A stretch of 64,000 nucleotides of DNA from Coriaria nepalensis (Eukaryota > Streptophyta > Magnoliopsida > Cucurbitales > Coriariaceae), in the NCBI GenBank assembly GCA_027186245.1, contig CP114492.1, positions 5,840,501 through 5,904,500 on the forward strand, in the 5' to 3' direction. The notes beneath the pieces are model-generated. The model made no database searches. It had not been told where the DNA came from and worked only from the letters and a program-made list of their open reading frames with translations. Shown here one piece after another: positions 58,875 to 64,000 of the stretch. The translations under genes and the position numbers were made by a program. Numbering within the stretch: position 1 is the first letter of the stretch; each line of letters begins with the position of its first letter.

Positions 58875-59390
58875 GGGTGGGCAATGGTCATCATCCAGCC
58901 TATTTATAGAATTCCTTGGATTATAAGATGAGATCATAAGACTTGGTATGATGAGAATGGGTTGTGCCAAATCGCTCCCGACATTCCTTAGCTAATAAGG
59001 TCATATTTTATCAACTGGTGGGAAAAGTATCATTTGGAAAGTATCCAGAGCATTTATCATGAAAAGGAAATAATTAAGATCCTTAAGAATCTCCCATCAT
59101 CTGTTTCATCCAAAATTTGCTTATCTTTTGGAGCTGAAATGAAAAAAGTATTATCTCAGTTCTCATAAAAGGATATTAAGTAGTTCCTTGCCGAAAAGGA
59201 TACACCTATTTCTTTTTCCTAAACCTGCTTGGATTCTCCTGATGTTGTCTTGGTATTGTTATTTACTGAGTCAGATTTAACATTATGAGCTAGAACTCCT
59301 TTAGTAATAGGAGCTCTATAAGATGAAGAAGATGAGGAGGTAGAAGATGATGAAGATCTTCTGGATGAGAGCTTTCTTAGAAAATTGGCC
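58875..59390 (+). pseudogene. Decayed open frame, possibly retroelement or pararetrovirus-like
   Basis: One plus-strand frame runs 0.5 kb with five or six stops but otherwise protein-like content: IIQPIYRIPWIIR, WYDENGLCQIAPDIP, YFINWWEKYHLESIQ, then an acidic tail EDEEVEDDEDLLDESFLRKL. The overall look suggests the coat/gag part of a retroelement or endogenous pararetrovirus, perhaps related to the relic at 26.3-27.6 kb, but no defining motif is present. Confidence 0.3.
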
Positions 59391-59639
59391 ATAATTAAGA
59401 TTGTATTCTGAATATGAATACCATCAACGATTTACAGAACATACAAAAAGATACGGTGGAACTGGATAAAATTATACGCGGACAAAATATGTATATATAA
59501 AAGGTAGGGTGGGTAAAAATATATTTTTAACAAATATTTTAAGATTTTATTTAGAAAATTTAATAGTTTTAGGTTAAAAATTACACTAGTAAAGTTGAGA
59601 GTGGGCAATGCCTCCATTGCCCACCCACGTCTACATTTC

Positions 59640-60007
59640 TAGGACATGTTTGGTTTTTTAATGAGAATTAAATGATTTTGTATTTAATTTTATTATTTGG
59701 TTTAAAAAATTGATGAATTGAAAATGAAAAAAAAAAATCATTCCTTTATTCTCATCTTAATAAATATTTTTATTGAGAATCAATCTTATTATTCATTCAT
59801 ATGAAATATTTTATATATTTTTAAAATTGTTACAGTGACATTAAAATAATTTTCAAAATTTTTTCAATCTTAAAATATTTTAATTTGATTTATTTTTATT
59901 CATTTTCTCATTTTCTATTTTTATTTTCATTCCTTATATAAATAAATAAACACAAAAATTTCTATTTCATTTTTATTCCCCTTAGAAATGGAACCAAACA
60001 TGCTCTA
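59640..60007. mobile_element. MITE with TAGGACATGTTTGGTT-type inverted ends
   Basis: The left end taggacatgtttggtt and right end aaccaaacatgctcta are inverted repeats with two mismatches. The 368-bp interior is AT-rich and non-coding. Such ends are typical of common plant MITEs. It lies about 0.7 kb upstream of the PERK start codon, within the probable promoter region. Confidence 0.7.
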
Positions 60008-60696
60008 AGTTTCGCAGTCGGAATTGGCAAAAATGAAAGAAAAACCCAAAAATGCCCTTGAAGCTTTAAAAGGAAGACGTTGCTATAATCCAGTTTTAAA
60101 GTTTGCGCGGTAAGCCGAAATTGAAGGCTGTGTAGTTAGGATTCAACCATCCCAATAAATCATGCCCACAAATTCCTTTCAGACTTTTCTGGACAATGCC
60201 CGCAAACGCGAAGAAACAAAAAACGAAACGAAGAAGCAAGGAAAAAATTCGGGAAAGGAAAGGAAAGGAAAAGAAAAGAAAAGAAAAGAAAAAGAAAACC
60301 CTGGAAGCGAATTTCTAGGGTTCCTCGTTGGTGATGACTGGTGAATGAGTGGATGAATGAATGTTCTTCTTCAATTCTCACTGATCTAATAAGCATAAGC
60401 CCTCGTCTCGATCGAATTCTGGGTAAAAGAAGAATTCTCTCAATTTTTTCTTGAAATTTCTGTTTGGGTAGAGAGAACATCTTTGAATCTGGCACAGTAA
60501 TGAGGAATGAGTGAAATGTAGATGTCTACTACGATCAATGCATGTCTCGTTCGTAACGATTGAATGTTGAATGAAATTATGAAGAATTTGATCTGAGTGA
60601 GAGGGTTTTATTAGAGTAAGAAAAAACATAGTGAATTGGAGAGAGAACTTAGGTGTAAGAGTGTGAGAAGGTAGATTGAGAAAGGGAGGAGAGAGA

Positions 60697-63600
60697 ATGT
60701 CGTTATCTTCTTCTTCAAATGGATTATTTTCTATGTCAGATTCAACAAGTGGGACCAAAACCCCTCCTCTGCCTTCAACGTCCTCAACTTTGGCATCGAA
60801 ATCACAACCACGACTTTCAAATGAAAGTAGCAATGCTAATTCTTCACCTCCTCCATTATCTTCTTCCTCCTCCTCCCCCTCACCCCCTGCTCCACCTACC
60901 TCAACCTTCACGCCTCCTCCTCCAAAGTCACCCCCACATTCATTGCCGCCTCCATCGCCTTCCGTTTCACTTCCGCCACCAGAATCATCTTCGCCACCGT
61001 CTCCACCATCATCTCCGCCACCATCTCCATCTCCATCTCTGTCTACATCCCCACCCCTTCCGTCAAGTACTACTTCACCGTTCTCTCCTCCCTCACCGCC
61101 TCCTTCTAGCTCGTCTCCTAGTTTTTCCACTCCATCAAGTTCAACCCCTCCTAAAACTTCATCATCATCATCACCTCCACCAACATCCTCGGGTCGAACC
61201 TCTTATTCATCTACACCTCCACCGGGCCCACTATATGCCACATCCTCATCATCTAGTGGGAGCGGTTCTTCTCCTCCTCCTTCTGATCCTAGTAAGAACT
61301 CAGCAGTTATGCCACCACAAGGAAGCCAATCTCCTTCTAATAATAATCAAACACCTAATAATAATTCAACTACTGTGATGTCTGATTACGGCAATGCTGA
61401 TCATCTTCCAAACCCACCTTCTAATTATTCAGCCAGGTCACCACCACAAAGCGGGGTTAATCCTAATTCAACCGAGCAGAAGAAGATTCATTCTCCCTCA
61501 GAATTTGACGCAAGTGCTATAGCGTCATCATCAGGTCTTACAACAAGCTCTCCTAAGCTTTCCCCGACTGAGGCTCTCACAAATACAGCTCCGGCGAACG
61601 TCAGCTCTCTGCTGTCATTGCCTTCTGCTGGGAATACAGGAGCTGTTGTCGGAGTGACTATGGCAGGAGTTTTCGTGTTTGGCATTATCTTCATTGCCAC
61701 TGGGTTCATGTTTAAAAGGAGGCAGAAAAATAGAGTTGAGGACTATTCTCCTCATTACATGGCCCCTCCGGCAAGTAAATGTCCAGCCACCTCAGCTAAT
61801 AAATCTTCTAAACGTTCTATTTTTCATAGTTTGCTCTATATTTATTTATTTATTTATTTTTATCTTATAAGGATTTCCATTATTGGAAATATGGTTGTTA
61901 AATAATGTTTTATTTTCAAATGGATATGGGACAGAGAGTCTTTATACTCAAGGCCATTCTCTTGCTATAAATAGCTTTAGGAGCCAAGGAGGCTATCCAG
62001 TTGGTGATCCAGAATCAGGTGTACTTAACAGTGGCAAGACTACCTTTAGCTATGAGGAGTTAATGCAGATAACTAATGGGTTTTCTCATCAGAACGTCCT
62101 TGGTGAGGGTGGATTTGGAAGCGTATATAAGGGTAGGCTACAAGATGGTAGAGAGGTGGCTGTGAAGCAGCTGAAGGCGGGGAGTGGACAAGGAGAGAGG
62201 GAATTCAAGGCAGAAGTCGAGATTATTAGCCGCATTCATCATCGACATTTGGTCTCTTTAGTTGGCTATTGCATATCTTCTCAACAGAGGTTGCTCATTT
62301 ATGAATTTGTTCCAAATCAGACTCTAGAACATCACTTACATGGTGAAGTAATTTGGGTTGTTTCTTTCCCTTTTTTTTTTCTTTTTTTGTTTTTTGTTTA
62401 CTAGTAGGTGGCTTGATTAATGATTTCTTTGTAATATTGTAACAGGTAAAGGAATGCCGGTGCTGGAATGGACAAAAAGACTTAAGATAGCTCTAGGAGC
62501 TGCAAAGGGTCTAGCATATATACATGAAGATTGTATGTACCTATATGATATTTTTATTACTATTGTAATGACCATGCATGGTTCCATTTTCTGCTAAAAC
62601 CAGACTTGCTTGTCATAACTGGCTTTGCTTAGGGTGCATTCGGTTGTTTTTGAAACTTCTATTTGTGTTAGACTCATCTTAGGCCAAAAGATCCAAAATT
62701 GTCATATGAAAATGTTGACATGTGGTTCATCCTAGTGTAAAAGTTGTTAATTGCTCTAAATGCATTATTTATTTCCTCTCTGTTTATATCTTCCATATTT
62801 TTGTTATTTGTGAATAAAAATCTACATTGTGTTATAATGTTCCTTTTTTTCTTATGTGAATATGCTAACAGGTCATCCAAAAATTATTCATAGAGACATA
62901 AAATCTGCAAACATTTTATTGGATGAGGCTTTCGAGGCACAGGCATGTCTACACCCTGTTTCTTTTCAAAATTCTTTCTATTTTGATAAATCTATAATTG
63001 TTTCTTTTAAATGCAAAAACCCAGAATTCTGAATCAAGATTGCCTCAAGCAGGTAGCAGATTTTGGACTTGCTAGACTGGCAAATGACACTAACACTCAT
63101 GTATCAACTCGAGTCATGGGAACATTCGGGTGAGTTTAATTCCGTATCTGTCTTTTTACTTTGTTTTGGCTATATTTTGACACCTATAAACTAACCAGAG
63201 GTTTCATTTTGACCAAATATTTTGCTGGTGATCCAAACATACTTTTTACCTCTTATGCATCAAAATTGTTTGCTCAAACTCCAATTACAGTGTTATTTGC
63301 ACTGCAGTAGTGCAACTTTACATGCCACAAGTAGAATTTTCAATAACAAAAAGAATGATGTTGTGAAAAGCAAAATATTGCTGCTAAAACACTTTTCAAT
63401 AGCAACTTTATTTTAACGGCATGATTATGAACATAAACTTTTTGCTCTTTTTTTTTTTTTTCTCTCTATAGTATTAGCACTCTTAGCGGCAACTTTTCTT
63501 TTTGTTTTGTAAAAGATAGAAAATTTTACTATTATGCACATATCATTTCCGTCTTTCAGGTATCTAGCACCCGAGTATGCAACAAGTGGGAAGTTGACAG

Positions 63601-63975
63601 ATAGGTCAGATGTATTCTCCTTTGGAGTTGTGCTTCTTGAGCTTATCACTGGGCGTAAACCTGTTGATCCAACTCAGCCTGTGGGAGAAGAGAGTTTGGT
63701 TGAATGGGTATGGAAAATCTTCACAGTTTTCAATTTGTTCTCTTTCTAATTAGTGATTGGTCCACTTGACTGGTTTATCCCTCAAAATTTGTATTTTCAT
63801 GAATTTTTTTCAGGCCCGTCCACTCCTTGTTCGCACCCTTGATACTGGTGAATTCGGTGAATTGGTAGACCCACGTCTTGGAAAGCAATATGTGGAAGGT
63901 GAAATGTTTAAAATGATTGAAGCAGCAGCAGCATGTGTTCGCCATTTAGCTCCGAAAAGACCTCGAATGTTGCAG
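60697..63975 (+). CDS. PERK: Proline-rich receptor-like protein kinase (PERK), partial at right edge
   Basis: Exons 60697-61774, 61935-62342, 62446-62532, 62872-62942, 63053-63129, 63560-63707 and 63814-63975 give 677 residues before the window ends. Residues 1 to about 200 form a Ser/Pro-rich extracellular domain with SPPP and PPPP runs that would contact the cell wall; one membrane segment lies at about 317-339 ([20 protein letters not shown]). The Ser/Thr kinase domain has its P-loop GEGGFGSV (416-423), Lys437 (VAVKQ), [11 protein letters not shown] (HRD 531-533), DFG (551-553) and APE (in [11 protein letters not shown]). PERKs act in cell-wall sensing and in growth of roots, root hairs and pollen tubes. 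Met at 60697 is the first ATG of the frame. The exon 1/2 joint is the least certain. Intron 4 (62943-63052) appears to start with GC. Confidence 0.9.
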
Positions 63976-64000
63976 GTACTTAATTACTTTAGCAAATTGT

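Noticed and set aside
60378..61130. A 250-codon minus-strand frame rich in Gly/Asp/Glu
   Set aside because: It is the reverse shadow of the Ser/Pro-rich PERK exon 1; repeated CCN/TCN codons read as GGN/GAN on the other strand.

Overview
The window is nuclear DNA of a eudicot plant: very AT-rich, with GT-AG introns, plant-specific gene families (BURP/polygalacturonase beta subunit, PERK receptor kinase, DUF1645, plant AMSH) and many decayed plant transposable elements. The species cannot be named from the sequence.

Six host genes are well supported. From left to right they are: a polygalacturonase 1 beta-like BURP protein (minus, cut by the left edge), an OB-fold single-strand nucleic-acid-binding protein (minus, 22.5-24.0 kb), a cytosolic-type beta carbonic anhydrase of 8 coding exons (minus, 28.1-32.4 kb), an AMSH2-type JAMM deubiquitinase of 8 coding exons (plus, 47.4-50.4 kb), a single-exon DUF1645 protein (minus, 51.4-52.4 kb) and a proline-rich PERK receptor-like kinase (plus, from 60.7 kb and cut by the right edge). 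Exon joins were worked out by hand; every join keeps the frame and gives a protein of family-typical length. From memory, these families also sit close together in Arabidopsis around At1g10590-At1g10620, At1g23540-At1g23760 and At1g70370-At1g70460, so this looks like a conserved ancestral block with the gaps filled by transposons.

The spaces between genes hold: a foldback element (4.1-4.9 kb); a decayed minus-strand Ty1/copia element (8.1-11.2 kb); a tandemly duplicated foldback element (14.8-16.7 kb) followed by a rearranged plus-strand copia element (16.9-20.3 kb); a pararetrovirus/retroelement-like relic (26.3-27.6 kb); two copies of one hAT-like non-autonomous element, one inside a carbonic anhydrase intron and one upstream of that gene; a FAR1-type MULE transposase pseudogene (38.0-39.4 kb); a second MULE with a MURA/SWIM transposase relic and an opposing Ulp1-protease-like relic, surrounded by repeated small hairpins (40.7-46.3 kb); and a short LTR element with matching TSDs that carries a piece of a host ABCF gene (53.6-55.1 kb), inserted next to or within a copia gag relic.

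The clearest unusual items are the gene-capturing short LTR element, the Ulp1-bearing MULE with its recurring hairpins, a near-perfect 149-bp hairpin inside an AMSH2 intron, and a probable GC-AG intron in the PERK kinase domain. No tRNA, rRNA or CRISPR was recognised; tRNAs were searched only by eye.
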